In this document: piece after piece, positions 1-10,855 of the stretch
Position numbering within the stretch: position 1 is the stretch's first letter
Layout: every line of letters starts with the position of its first letter
Assembly: GCA_001584585.1 (NCBI GenBank)
Contig: LSYV01000061.1
Coordinates: forward strand, 106,359-167,352
DNA from: Gonium pectorale
Lineage: Eukaryota > Chlorophyta > Chlorophyceae > Chlamydomonadales > Volvocaceae
Length of the DNA stretch: 60,994 bases
Direction of reading: 5' to 3'
The notes under the pieces: generated by a model
What the model was told of the DNA's origin: nothing
What the model saw: the letters and a program-made list of their open reading frames with translations, nothing else
The model's database searches: none
Position numbers and translations under genes: made by a program

Positions 1-323
1 GGTAGTGCGTGTGTGGTGGGGGGGGGAGGGGGGAAGGGATCTCAGGGCGGGGTGAGGTGGCACACAGCTCTTCCATGGCTGCGGCGTCAGAGACCCGCCC
101 GGTGGCCTGCTCCCGCGCCCACGTCACCAAGGCCGCCGCGCCGGACGGCCCCGGGCCCAGAGCAACTCCCCACCGGCGGTGCCAGCTCCCCGGCGCCCAC
201 GGCCACACCCTGCCACCACCAGTCCGTGGGCACGTTCAGCGTGGCAGGGTACCCCGTCCCCTTTCCCCCTTCCCCTGCCTGGCCCCCGCTATCCTCTCCC
301 CTCCCCTCGATGAAGTCCCTCAC
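1..323. other. MCM7 intron or unresolved left edge
   Basis: On the minus strand this follows the last recognised MCM7 exon. I expected an exon continuing the conserved stretch after the FRAM motif but could not find one in phase. A frame is open at about 60-245 on the minus strand, but its translation does not resemble MCM7. It may be intron, a lineage-specific insert or mis-assembled sequence. Confidence 0.4.
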
Positions 324-3300
324 CGCATGGCCCTGAAGCCGGTGTACTGCTCGGGCAGGAAGATGCCGGTGATGGTCACGTCGTCGCCGGGCTTCATGCT
401 GCGGGTCACCTCGCCCAGCAGGTGGACCGACAGCGTGCGGGGGGTGGCGCCCTCGGGCACCTGCGGCGGTGAGGGGGCACGCGGGAGCGGCAAGAGAGGC
501 GTGGAGGGGAGGGCCAAGGGGGGCGAGGGTCGGGATGGGGACGGTAGGAAGGGAGGCAGGGACGGCGGCGTGCGGGGGTAAGGGGATAGGGGGGCCAGGG
601 CGGCCGCGTGTGCGGGTGGCGGGTGCCCGCTGCCAAGTTGCTCGTCCCTGTGCCCGCCTCGACTCCCGCTCTTGCTCCCGAAAGGCGACACAGCTGCAAG
701 TTACGACGCGTTCACATTCGGCTGTCAATACTCTACTACCTAGCTCCGTTCACGGGCCACAGCTGCCGCCTCCTCCCACCGGACCGCACCTCCTCGGCCA
801 GCTCCTGCAGCCGCGCCTCCTGGAACTTGACGAACTTGGACCCACGGGTCTCCATCACCGGCTGCATCTTGCGGTTCACCTTGGAGCGCTGCGGTGGCGG
901 TTGCGGGTGTGTGTGTGGGGCCGGGGGGGGGGGTTAGCGGGATGCGGCGGCGGCGGTGAGTGGTCGCTAGACCGGCTGAGAACGACGAGAAGCGCACGCA
1001 GGCTGGGGGCGGTGCCGGGATGGCAATGAATGAAGACGGGAGAGGCCGGTCGCAACACCGGGGCGCCGGCTCACGGTGACGGTGGAGAGTCTTTGGCGGC
1101 CCGGCTGGTTTAGTTCCGGGCTTGTGGAGCAGCGCGGGGCCACACACCCCGCGGCAGCGCAGCCTCGGTCCCCGGCAGGAGCAGCGGGGCGAGGTCCGCG
1201 AGGGGGCGCGGAGTCTGTAGACCTCCCGGCCGTGGACGAGTCACAGCGGACGGCGACACCATACGCCACACACCGTACGCTGCCCCCATCCCAATCCCCA
1301 CCCCCTCCTCCCGGGCGGGGTTGTGGGTAAAAGCGCCCCCTCCCGCCGCCGAGCCGTAGCCGCAGCCAGGCCCGCCCCTCACCTCCTTGGAGTCGTTGTC
1401 CAGCGGCTTGAAGGTGCGGCCCGTCACCTCCTGGTACACCTCGAAGCCCGTCTCCGGGTCGGTGTACGCCACCACGCTGACCAGCGGCTTCACGTCCGTC
1501 ACGTGGGTCACGATGCCCTGGGCAGGGGAAGGGGGGAGGGGTGTACAGGTTGGGAGGGGGGGCGCAAGTTGGGAGGGGGCCGCAGGTTGGGAGGGGCCCG
1601 CAGGTTGGGCGGAGGAGGCGGGCTGGGAGGGGGGCCGCAGTTTGGGAGGAGGCGGCGGGATGGGAGGGGGCGAGAGTGGGGTCAACGACCTAGGGCGCAG
1701 GCGCCTTCATGTGTGGGGTTAATAAGGAAAGGGAAACGGGTCGCGTCGCGGACACCGCGGCAGGGGGGGTCGATGAGGACAGGGGTTGGGGCATCGAGTC
1801 GATGCCGTGTGTGCTAGTCGGGCAAGGGGAGGGGAGAGCCTCGGCGCGTGCATTGCGAGCCGGCCGGCCTCCGCAGGCGGCCGAGCAAAGGCCGAACAAG
1901 GAAGGTTCAGCTCGGGCGCCGGCCGCCGCGCTCCCGTCCCCCGCCTCTCCCGATACCTCTCAATCCCGCACAATCTTCCTGTACGCTCATCCTTCCCTCC
2001 AACCCAATCCCGATGCTTCCTGCCCCCGTGTCTCACTCCACCCGACCCACCGTCCCACTGACCGCCGGCATTCCCTCCCCCCCTCCCCCCTCCCTCCCTT
2101 TTCCCCTTCTTTGTTACCCCGCTCCCTCCCTCTCGGGCCCCTCGCTCGGCTCACCCGCACTCGCACGAGCTGGCCCAGGTTGGTGGCCTTCACGGAGCGC
2201 ATGGGCAGCGGTGCCATCTTGGAGCGCGGCGCAAAGTAGACGTCGAATCGGCGCAGCAGCACGTCGGGGCAGCCGCCGCGGACGGTGCCGGGCATGGCGT
2301 TGCCGCCTCGCGCATGGTTAGCCTGGCCCGTCTCGCGCTGCAGGAGCCAGAGGGGGGGAGGTGCGCGGGCGGGGGGGGGAGCGCAGACAGGACACACACA
2401 CACACACGGCAGTGAAGTTGAGGCAACGGGTCGCGACGCGGGGCGTGCCGTTGTAGGAGGGCTGGTGGGAGGGTGAAGGTCGTGCATGCGGGAGTCCTCG
2501 CGGCGAGGGGTGGAGGCGGTGGGAGGGCGCAGCCCGTCTCCCGTGCACGCGAGTACCGCGCTGCCGCCCCCCCTCCCTTCATTCCCAACGGCGAGGGAGT
2601 GGGGGTGCGACCGCTGGCGCAACGGCACGGTCGATCTCTATGGCCCCATCCGCCCAGGGGAGGCGGGGCCCATGATGCCGCCTAGAGGGTGGTGGTGGCG
2701 TCCCGGCGCAGGCCAGACCTGGAGACCAGGCCGAAAGCCGCAAAGCGCCGTGTGTGGGGAGGGATCTGACGCTGGGGCCGCCCTCGCCGTGGGGCGATGG
2801 CTCACTGAGCCTCGCAGCGCCTGGCATGGGCGCTGTCGGCGCCCACCCAGCCCCCCCTCACAGGCCATCTACACCTACGCCAAGACCGCCCCAAGTTCCT
2901 CTATTACGTATGCAATTGTCCGCGACGCGACCCGTTTCCCTTCTTCACTACCCCCACCCCTCAGCTGACCCAACCGGCGACGCTGGGCGTTCGACGCTGC
3001 CTCAGCGGAGATTCCCGCTTCCCACAGTTTGCCCCCGTGCGGTCCCCAGCTCTTGCACTTAACGCAAGCCCCGCCCTCACGCCCGCACCCCGCGGGCCCG
3101 TCCAAGCCCGGGACCAGCCAGGTTGGCAAGCCGCACCGCTTCCCGACCTCGTCCCTCGCCACCCAGCCTCGAACCCCACAACGGCTCCGCCCTACCCTGC
3201 CGTCCCCGTCCCCACGGCCCCGAGGGCCCCGCGGCAGCTCACCCGCCCCGTCCCGCCACATCACGTTCGACCCCGCCCCGCCCCGCCCTCTCCAGTCCAG

Positions 3301-5186
3301 ACCCGCTCCCGCCCGCCCTCACCGCCTCAATGGCCCGCGCGTGGCTGTCCATGATTTTCCGCTGCAGGTATAGGAAGGAGGTCAAGGGGAGGGTCGTTAC
3401 GCATCAGTCCGGGAGCGAGCTTGGCGGGGACCGGATGAAGAGGAGGGAGGCGGGCGATCCCGTCGGCCCCTCCCCTCCCTCCTCTGCCGCCACGCCCCGG
3501 TCCACTCGTGGGACGCGGGCGGGGGGGGGGGGGGCATCCAACCTGCTTGCCAAGCGCTTCGGACTGCGCCTCTCCACACCTCCCCTGCGCTTCCTCGCTT
3601 CCCCGCAGCGTCCGCTCCTTGGGCCCCTCGCCGCCCCTGCGGCGAGCGCTCCCATCACCCCGCATCGCCCCAACCCCTAAACCCTTCCCCCGAGCCCCGA
3701 CCTTCCCCGCTCCGTCCGCTTCCCTCCCCGCGCCGTCCCAATCCCTCCTCCGCCGTGCTCACGTGCTCCGACAGGATGTCGTACACGTCCTTCTTGACGT
3801 CGGCCGCCGTCACGTCGGCCGCCGGCATCAGCCGGTCGGCCGCCTCCGCCATGAGCTTCTGGTAGGTGCGCGAGTTGCGCTCCACCTCGGCCACAAAGCC
3901 CGCCTGGTCCTGCTCCTCAAAAAACTGGGGCGCAGAGGAGGAGGGAAAAGGGAAGGGGCCAGCAGGGTCGATGTGCGCAGGGAGAGGGTAGTGCGTATGG
4001 AGGCGGCGACACACGGGCCCCGGGGAAGTGAAACGGATCGCGTCCGCCGTGGGGGGGAGGCAGAGGGGCAGCGGCCGGGACAGCAGGCGGGGAAGGAGAG
4101 TAGGGGCCGGGTGCCCCAGAGGCCGCTTTGTGAGAGCCCCGGCGGAGGTGAGGTGTCTTGTTAAGACAGCGCAAGCCACAGCTGGACATGTCGGCGTGCC
4201 CTGATGCGACAAGCGCGGTGGAGGACGGCATGGGGCAGAGAAATCAACGTTTTTGGGTTCCAGGGCGATGACGCAGTGGTTTCGCGCTGCGTCCCATGGG
4301 TGGGGCGGTGCCTCGGGCTTGCGGTCGAAGCCCACCCGCCCTCCTGCGTGCAGCATAGCTCCCACAGCAGAAACCCCGGCAGAAACCCCCCGCTGGCCCA
4401 AGGTGGCCTTTGGTAGCCAAGTGGAGGAGGGGGTTACGGATGGACCGACGGCGTCCATGACGGCCGCATTGGCGGGCTAGGTGCCCCGCGGCCGGGGCAT
4501 AACAGCCGCATCGACACGGCAAGGGCGTTCTGCATGCCATTCGCCAGTTCCATTCCTCCGACGTGCGTAGCGTCCCGTTTGGGAGCAAGCAGATTGTAAG
4601 ATGGCAAGCCTACCTACCACCGCGCAGGCCGTTGTCCCGTCTCCCCTCCTCAACTACTGCGTTGGCGTCTTGCGGCAACCTCGCTCTTTTTGATGTCCCC
4701 GTCACCCCCAGACCCTTTCAACCTCCTTGCCACAGTCAGGCCCTTTGTGTCGCAGCCCCCTCTGCTACGCCACGGCACTAACCGCCTGAACGTCGTCCAG
4801 TTCAACGCGCAGCACCTTACTCCGGCGGTTTGCGATTTCTTGCTGCAGGGCCGCATGAGGAATCACAGAAAGGGTGGCAAGGGTGCGGCGTCAGAGTAAG
4901 CTGTTTCTGGATAGGCAGCGGAACCATGTCGTGTCCGAGGGGACGAGGACGTGTGACCATGCCGTTGACGCACCAGCTGCTGCATGTATTTGGGCTTCTC
5001 GTCGCTCTCCGGGTCCATGAAGTTCCGCAGGAACTTCTCGCAATTGCCTGCCGCGCGGGTTGAACGAAGACGGTTCAGCCGAGAGCCACGCTTCGGCATT
5101 TGATACTGGCTACTCGTCAACTAAGGCACATAATAGCAAGTCGACTTACTGGCTGCGGCATTGTGGTCAGGGAAGGAGTTTGCCAT
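324..5186 (-). CDS. MCM7: MCM7 replicative helicase subunit (partial, N-terminal part)
   Basis: MCM7 is one subunit of the nuclear MCM2-7 helicase that unwinds DNA at replication origins. Nine exons join in phase: 5150-5186, 4974-5047, 4783-4842, 3763-3924, 3323-3361, 2155-2337, 1383-1517, 790-888, 324-460. They encode about 308 residues. The start at 5186 is chosen because its 37-nt exon (beginning MANSFPDH) ends in phase 1 before a GTAAGT donor and completes a Ser codon with the next exon. Family hallmarks follow in order: the N-terminal helical part ([11 protein letters not shown], then YMQQL joined to QEIANRR), [26 protein letters not shown], the [12 protein letters not shown] strand, and [15 protein letters not shown] to [14 protein letters not shown] at the end of the OB fold. 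The last exon ends in phase 2 at a GTGAGG donor. The AAA+ half lies beyond the left edge. The four zinc-finger cysteines expected in this region are absent. Confidence 0.93.
1540..1665. repeat. Imperfect G-rich tandem repeat in an MCM7 intron
   Basis: A unit of about 20 bases containing TTGGGAGGGGG plus a CCGCAGG-like spacer recurs five or six times with variation. It lies in the intron between the exons at 2155-2337 and 1383-1517. Confidence 0.6.
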
Positions 5187-7001
5187 ATTTGGAAGTGACT
5201 TTCGGGTCCTCGCAGTGCCGGGCCCTTAGCTCAATATTATCCACTAACGAATCAGAATGAACTACAGGGCCTGGCCTCCCGACAGCGTCTGGCGATTCAC
5301 GTTCGCGCCAAATCTGGGTTGAATCCGGGAAATACGGCTTCCAATGATGTTTCTACTTTCTAGCACGTTGAGACCTGCTTCAATCCAGCCGCTCGTAATT
5401 TATATTCTGAGCCCCACAGTCCTATGCGCCATGGCTTGTCGAGGCTACGGTGCTACGTGCTGTTGCACATAGTGTCACCTTGTTGCTCCATCGGCTTAAG
5501 TTGACTGACTCATGGAAGGCACGGTTTAACGCGGCAAGACGTCAGGGCCCACCCCGTGCCTTGCCATTCCTTTGCCCTCGGCGTGGCTCCCACGAAGCTC
5601 CCTCTTCCTCCTGCAGCCTCATCTGCAAACAAGCCCTGTGGTGGTTTGCTGGTGGTACGCAGGCACTGTTCAAGGTATCTGGGGCAACATGCGGAGGGAG
5701 GCACACTCATTGAGACGGATACCGCACTCGGGCCTAGACCATGCCCTTCCAGACTCCCATGCGCAGTCGGTGTGGCCGCGTGCTGCAGCGTGGAACATGG
5801 GAGTGTATGGAAGGCTTCTAGAGCTTCTAGTGGGGTCACGGCTGGTATTGACGTGAACTAGCGTGGTATTGACGAGAATGATCTCCTGTGCCCATCTGCC
5901 GTCTGTCATCTGCACTCTCTACTCGAGTGCTACCGCAGCCGGTTCGCTGCTATGGGGCGCCAGCCTAGGGACTCACCTTGCCCACCTTACCAGTGAGCCC
6001 ACGTGAGCCCTTAGCTGAACTCGTACTGCCATTTGAACCACCGGGATAATAGAACCCCAACATTTTCAGAAGGGTTGCGAGACGGGCGCACTAGATAAAG
6101 AAACTCTATAGCGTACCTTGGAGGGGCCCTACCTGCTTAGTCGCTGCACACGCTGAGAACCACTGAAGGCACATCCCATACAGCAGTCCCGTACGACACT
6201 AGCTATCATACCGTCCCATACGAACAGCATTATTTCCGCGTCCTCGTACCTGTGATGTGTGGGAGCCATTCCTTCTCACGAGTCCCGTGGCGTGTCTAGA
6301 CTTGCAGTGCATGTGGGAGCTGTTCTGTTCAGACTGAAGGCCGTGCCGTGCAAGGACCAACACATCGTCGCCAGAGCGCCCATCTCAGATATGACCGGCA
6401 GTGCATCTAAGGAGGAGGTTACACGGGAATCAGCGACAAAATCCCTATTGCGACGGAGGCGTCCCTTTAGGCCACGACGCGCTTTTGAGGCTGCACCGAA
6501 ATAACCGGTGAAAGTGGATAATCTTCTCGAGTGGGTTATTGGGTCGAGGGACGACAGAATCCCCAGTGACGGTCTCTGCGCTCTAACATATGTATAAAGA
6601 GTGCGGCCCGTCCCCACGAACGGACAACGCACCAATCCGTTTGCTCTGCTCTACACGCCACGCGCGGCAATCACATTGTCATTCCGCCATTCCTTGCCAG
6701 CCCGCAAAGCGATTCCTGACGATGAAACCGGCAAAACTACACGGATTCGTACAGCGCAGCCGCAGCACATACAAGCACCACTCGGCTGCCGCTAGGATTA
6801 GCAAGTTGCCAAACCCAGCATAGCACGTACAAAATGCCCAGCCCGCCACATGCCTGCCGAGCGCACCCTCTTTCCTTCAGGCATCCTACGAGACTGCTCT
6901 TCGTGCACGCCACCACAACCTCTCACGAAATGACCAAGCTCATAAACCGCTTGCGACATCCCGCTCAAGTGGGAGGCCGCGTAGGGTCCAGCAACGAGCG
7001 C
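5187..7001. other. Intergenic: MCM7 upstream region and PSBY downstream region
   Basis: About 1.8 kb separates the MCM7 start from the PSBY stop; both genes are on the minus strand. Base composition is less GC-rich than in the genes. I found no splice-linked coding frames or RNA genes. The open frames here are short and resemble nothing known to me. No TGTAA motif is evident close downstream of PSBY on the minus strand. Confidence 0.5.
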
Positions 7002-8157
7002 TTACTTGTTCTTAGCGTCCATCTGGTCCAGCTGCGCCTTAGCCGCGCCCAGGATGTTGAACGCAACCCAGCCAAGGGCGGGCACGAACAGGGTGGCGAT
7101 GATGCCGAGGCGGTTGTCGCTAGCAGCCAGGGTCGCCAGCTCGGTCGAGGCCTCCGCCGACTGAGCAACCAGCAGCGAAGCCGCGGCGCCCAGGCCGATG
7201 GCGGCCGGCGCGGCAAGCTTGTTCTTAGCGTCCATCTGGTCCAGCTGCGCCTTAGCCGCGCCCAGGATGTTGAACGCAACCCAGCCAAGGGCGGGCACGA
7301 ACAGGGTGGCGAATGATGCCGAGGCGGTTGTCGCTAGCAGCCAGGGTCGCCAGCTCGGTGGAGGCCTCCGCCGACTGAGCAACCAGCAGCGAAGCCGCGG
7401 CGCCCAGGCCAATGGCGGCCGGCGCAGCAAGCTTGTTCTTAGCGTCCATCTGGTCCAGCTGCGCCTTAGCCGCGCCCAGGATGTTGAACGCAACCCAGCC
7501 AAGGGCGGGCACGAACAGGGTGGCGATGATGCCGAGGCGGTTGTCGCTGGCAGCCAGGGAGGCCAGCTCCGTGGCAGCAGACGCGTGGCCCGCCATCATC
7601 CAGGAGGCTGCAACAGTCGACATAGCAGCAACGGTGCCGACCTGGTGGCAATAACAAAGACAGAATGCTGTTACTGACTGTGATATTGGGCTGATCGTGG
7701 TGCATTTCGGGACAGGCGACGGAAACGCCAGCCGCGCGGCAAGTCCGGAATGAAGCAACCCGTGAGCGGCCCGGTAAAGTATGCGATGCTGCTCAGAGTT
7801 AGTGTTGCTGTCTCTTATTGCTCTGCTGTGAAGGTGCACGCCTCCGGGTCAGAAGCTGCGGAAGCGAAGGTTCCACGCCATCGCGAGCAAAGCAAGCAAA
7901 GCAAAAACGTTGGAATGCATGCCCTCAATGCCTAAAGCAATGCAGACTGGCTATGGTTGGCAATCTGCTTCCGACTGCAATGTCGAGTAGGGTGGACACA
8001 GCCCCGGGCCCACCTTGAAGCCCGCATCCTGCTCCTGGCTGGCCTGAGCGCGGACGGCCAGAGCCTTGACGGACCGGCGGACGGGCAGGACCGGCTTGGC
8101 AGCGCGCACCGACGAGCGCACAGCGCTGGCCGCGGGGGCAGACATCCGGAGGGCCAT
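7002..8157 (-). CDS. PSBY: PsbY polyprotein precursor with three PsbY units (one-base frameshift)
   Basis: PsbY is a small single-helix photosystem II subunit of the thylakoid membrane, made in the nucleus as a polyprotein. Exon 1 (8014-8157) encodes 48 residues of chloroplast transit peptide (MALRMSAPAAS..., Arg/Ser/Val-rich, no acidic residue before about 42). Exon 2 (7002-7641) joins in phase 0. It opens with a hydrophobic thylakoid-targeting stretch ending near AGHASAA and then carries the PsbY core LGIIATLFVPALGWVAFNIL three times. Units 2 and 3 each follow a 71-residue period whose spacer is hydrophobic and ends in a processing-like SAEA. Exon 2 is 640 nt, one more than a multiple of three. 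An extra A at 7312-7313 (GAATGATG against GATGATG in the other units) breaks unit 2; without it the precursor would be 260 residues. Plant PsbY precursors carry two units. The extra base looks like a sequencing error. Confidence 0.9.
7005..7431 (-). repeat. Tandem 213-bp coding repeat of PSBY units 2 and 3
   Basis: Two 213/214-bp units, about 7005-7217 and 7218-7431, are near-identical at DNA level, differing at only a few positions such as GCCGATGG against GCCAATGG and TCGAGG against TGGAGG. The core of the first unit, upstream on the minus strand to about 7590, is equally similar. This points to recent duplication or gene conversion. Confidence 0.85.
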
Positions 8158-9427
8158 GGTGGTCTCGTGAAACGCGCTCGACGAGTATGGAAAAACGGAT
8201 GCAGCGGCGGTGCCGGTCTCACACAGAAGCTCTGGAGGTGCCTCGGGGTGCCGAAAGCCCTGTTGATCTCTTCCACCTTGCCGTACGTGATCCACCTGGC
8301 CCTTGCCGTTAGGAGGCCGCGCAGCAAAAGTCGCTTTTGTGTAACTCCACATAGTTAGGGGCTGAGTTTGCTGAGTCCGCTCTTGCTCCACGAGCCCCGA
8401 CCCTAACTCCTCCAGTCAAAGCAGGGCTGCAATGCTGACCGAGGCTTATTGTCTCACCGTTTTCATATTGTAAAGTCGCGGCAGATGACTTGTCAAGCTC
8501 AAGGCTGCTGTGTCCCGCGGGTCGGCTGAGGCCATTCGTGGACATGTTTGGCCTCTTCTTCCTGATGCGTGAGCTGCCCGGCTGTTCGTGCATGCGCTCA
8601 TACCTTCTGCGTTCATGTGCCGCCTGCGTGGCCACCTGGTGGGTCAGACCGCCCGAATCAGGCTACAGGTTATAGGTTACAATCGCAGGGCGGCCACTTT
8701 GTCGACAACTGTGCTGCAACTCCTTGGACCAGCGCTTGCGTTCCGTGACAAGTTTAGAAGTGCTGGGCTCATTGGGACTGTGTCGCGGGCATGATCCCTG
8801 GGTCCCCCTCAGCCTCAGGGGTGAAGTGGGCCCTTGCACAGGGGCGAGTCTGCCGGCCGTCTGTATACCTTGAACCGCCAAGCGCCGCCGGGCACCATAA
8901 TGACTCCTTGTGCTCCCGCTCTCCATTTCCCCGCTGATATTGGACGGCACCTCCGCTGCAGGTGTCCCTGCCGCCAGCGGTCGATGCTGCTACTGGTCAA
9001 ACGCGTACAGACCGGGCGCAGTCACACACGCCCCAATCTGCAGCCGCACAGCAAGTCGACGCGCCAGCCACTGCGGCTAAACTTGGAAGCTGGCTTAGTG
9101 CGCGCGCATTGCTTCCTCAGACCTAACCTCCGCTAGCTGGCTGCCACTTAGTGCTGCTGCCTCTTGCCTGACGGTCCCGACCGGCATGATGTAGCGGCCG
9201 CTGCCAGCCAGAGTTGCTCGAGTGTGTTTCTACCAGCAGACTGGGGACGATGTCAGGGTCTGTATTTCGCCACTTGGCGGTCCGAGGGTGTGGGCTGGGC
9301 GCCCCGAGATTAGTAACCGCTGGCCGCCGATGGACTGGAAGGTGGTAGCATCGTCGACCACACCGCTCGCCGGACCCTCTACCACCACCACATTTCGTCA
9401 GGTAACGTTGTCACTGGTCCACACCGG

Positions 9428-9549
9428 GAGGGCCCGCCTGCTCGTCTCCCTCGCCCGCCCTGCCCTGTACTCGGCGCCCTGCTGGAAACATCGCACCCCC
9501 GGGTGTGTATGACCGTAGAGGCTGCCTTCCCCGTTTCCGTTTCCTTTTT
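9428..9549 (-). repeat. Dispersed repeat, copy 1
   Basis: Read on the minus strand this matches 39324-39446 closely over about 120 bp. Shared blocks include CTCTACGGTCATA, GGGGGTGCGATGTTTCCAG, AGGGCGCCGAGT and GGGCGAGGGAGACGAGCA. No coding capacity is evident. Confidence 0.8.
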
Positions 9550-10639
9550 CAAAGCCGACGTGCGCTCGAATACGTTGATACCGTTGGGGGCACAGTCGCG
9601 TCCGGGCCAACTCGTCTCACGCGCCGGCGGCCGGTCCGGATTCTGGGACCCCCCGTCAAATACGGCGCCCCAGTTATTCTCGTAACTCCGGGATGGAAGG
9701 GCCCAACTGCTCACTTGCGTCGCCCACCTTGCCTTATGCCGAGCCGCCCTACTGGTCGTAATCACATAGGTGCACGACTTGACAGTCTGGCTTGCCGGTG
9801 ACGGATCTGTCCCTCGGACTACAGCAACCAACAATAGCAACCTACTGTAGCAGGCCGAATTCACCGGTCGCCAGATGTTGGTTAACTGGCCGCATGCATG
9901 GCGTTGCCGCGGGGCGGACCGACCCGCCAGTCGGCCACGCCGGCGACCCATCCCTTCCCAGGAAAGATGCACACGCATGCAGGTAGCTTCCTAGTGCGCG
10001 CCCCAGGATGCCAGGAAACAGTGGCCACACACGCCCAGCAAGGTGCCGGGTCCTCAGCCGACCCGCGGGACACACCAGCGTTGCAATCAACAGCAGGCTG
10101 CCTGTCCGCTCCTGAGCGATTCGTAGGAGGTAAGGCACGGACATCCCACCCAGCACCGCGACAGTGCTTTTTTTCTGGGTGCTTGCTTTGGGCGAGGTGT
10201 CTACGGCGGGGCCAGCGGGGGCCTGGGCCCGTGGTCCCAAAGCAGCGGGGGGGACGTGCCTTCACCTGCCTGGCTTTGTACCTGCCCGATCTACAGGAAA
10301 TGCCGCGCCTTCGGGTGTGCCTTTTTCTCTACAGATTCCTCCCTTTACAAATCAGGCTGGGCACTATTATTCCTAACAGGAAACACAAGCACAGGGAAGG
10401 CTGTCTATGGCCACACATTCACACGGCATAATCTGACGGGCTTGGGATGAGGGTCAACGGGCTGCCGGCCAGGATGCCTTTGCTCGCTGTCTCTTTCTGT
10501 TTGGGCACTCCGTCACTCATGTAAAGCACTCCGCGTATTTTTGCGCCGGGGAGTTACCACAGCCGTGACCACAGCAGCCGCTTCTGTTGCGCGGTCTTCT
10601 GAATGAGTAGGACCAGGTTCGCAGTAGGACCAGGTTCGC

Positions 10640-10855
10640 AGAGGATCACGTACGATGGCGAGTACGGCAAATAGGAAGGGGCTTTTCGGCGCTCCGCGTC
10701 ACCGGTGTGCGTGCGAGACCTGCACCGCCGCTGCATCCGTTCCGGCCAAAACCATGAACAGCGCGTTCCACGAACAGCGCAAAGCCTGCCAAGAAAGAGG
10801 GATCGACGAGATCTCCATGGTCTTCATGGTGTCTGCCCCCGCGGCCAGGCACCGT
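10640..10855 (+). pseudogene. Broken copy of the PSBY 5' end (leader and first codons)
   Basis: On the plus strand this follows, in order, the minus-strand sequence just upstream of and into PSBY exon 1 (about 8290 down to 8120). It carries GGATCACGTACG, then CACCGCCGCTGCATCCGTT, GCGCGTT(T/C)CACGA, CCATGG and finally TGTCTGCCCCCGCGGCCAG, which is PSBY codons 5-11. A 30-40-base insertion and several small changes break it, and the homology stops about ten codons in, so no PsbY unit is present. It is a 5' duplicate about 2.5 kb away in inverted orientation. Confidence 0.75.
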
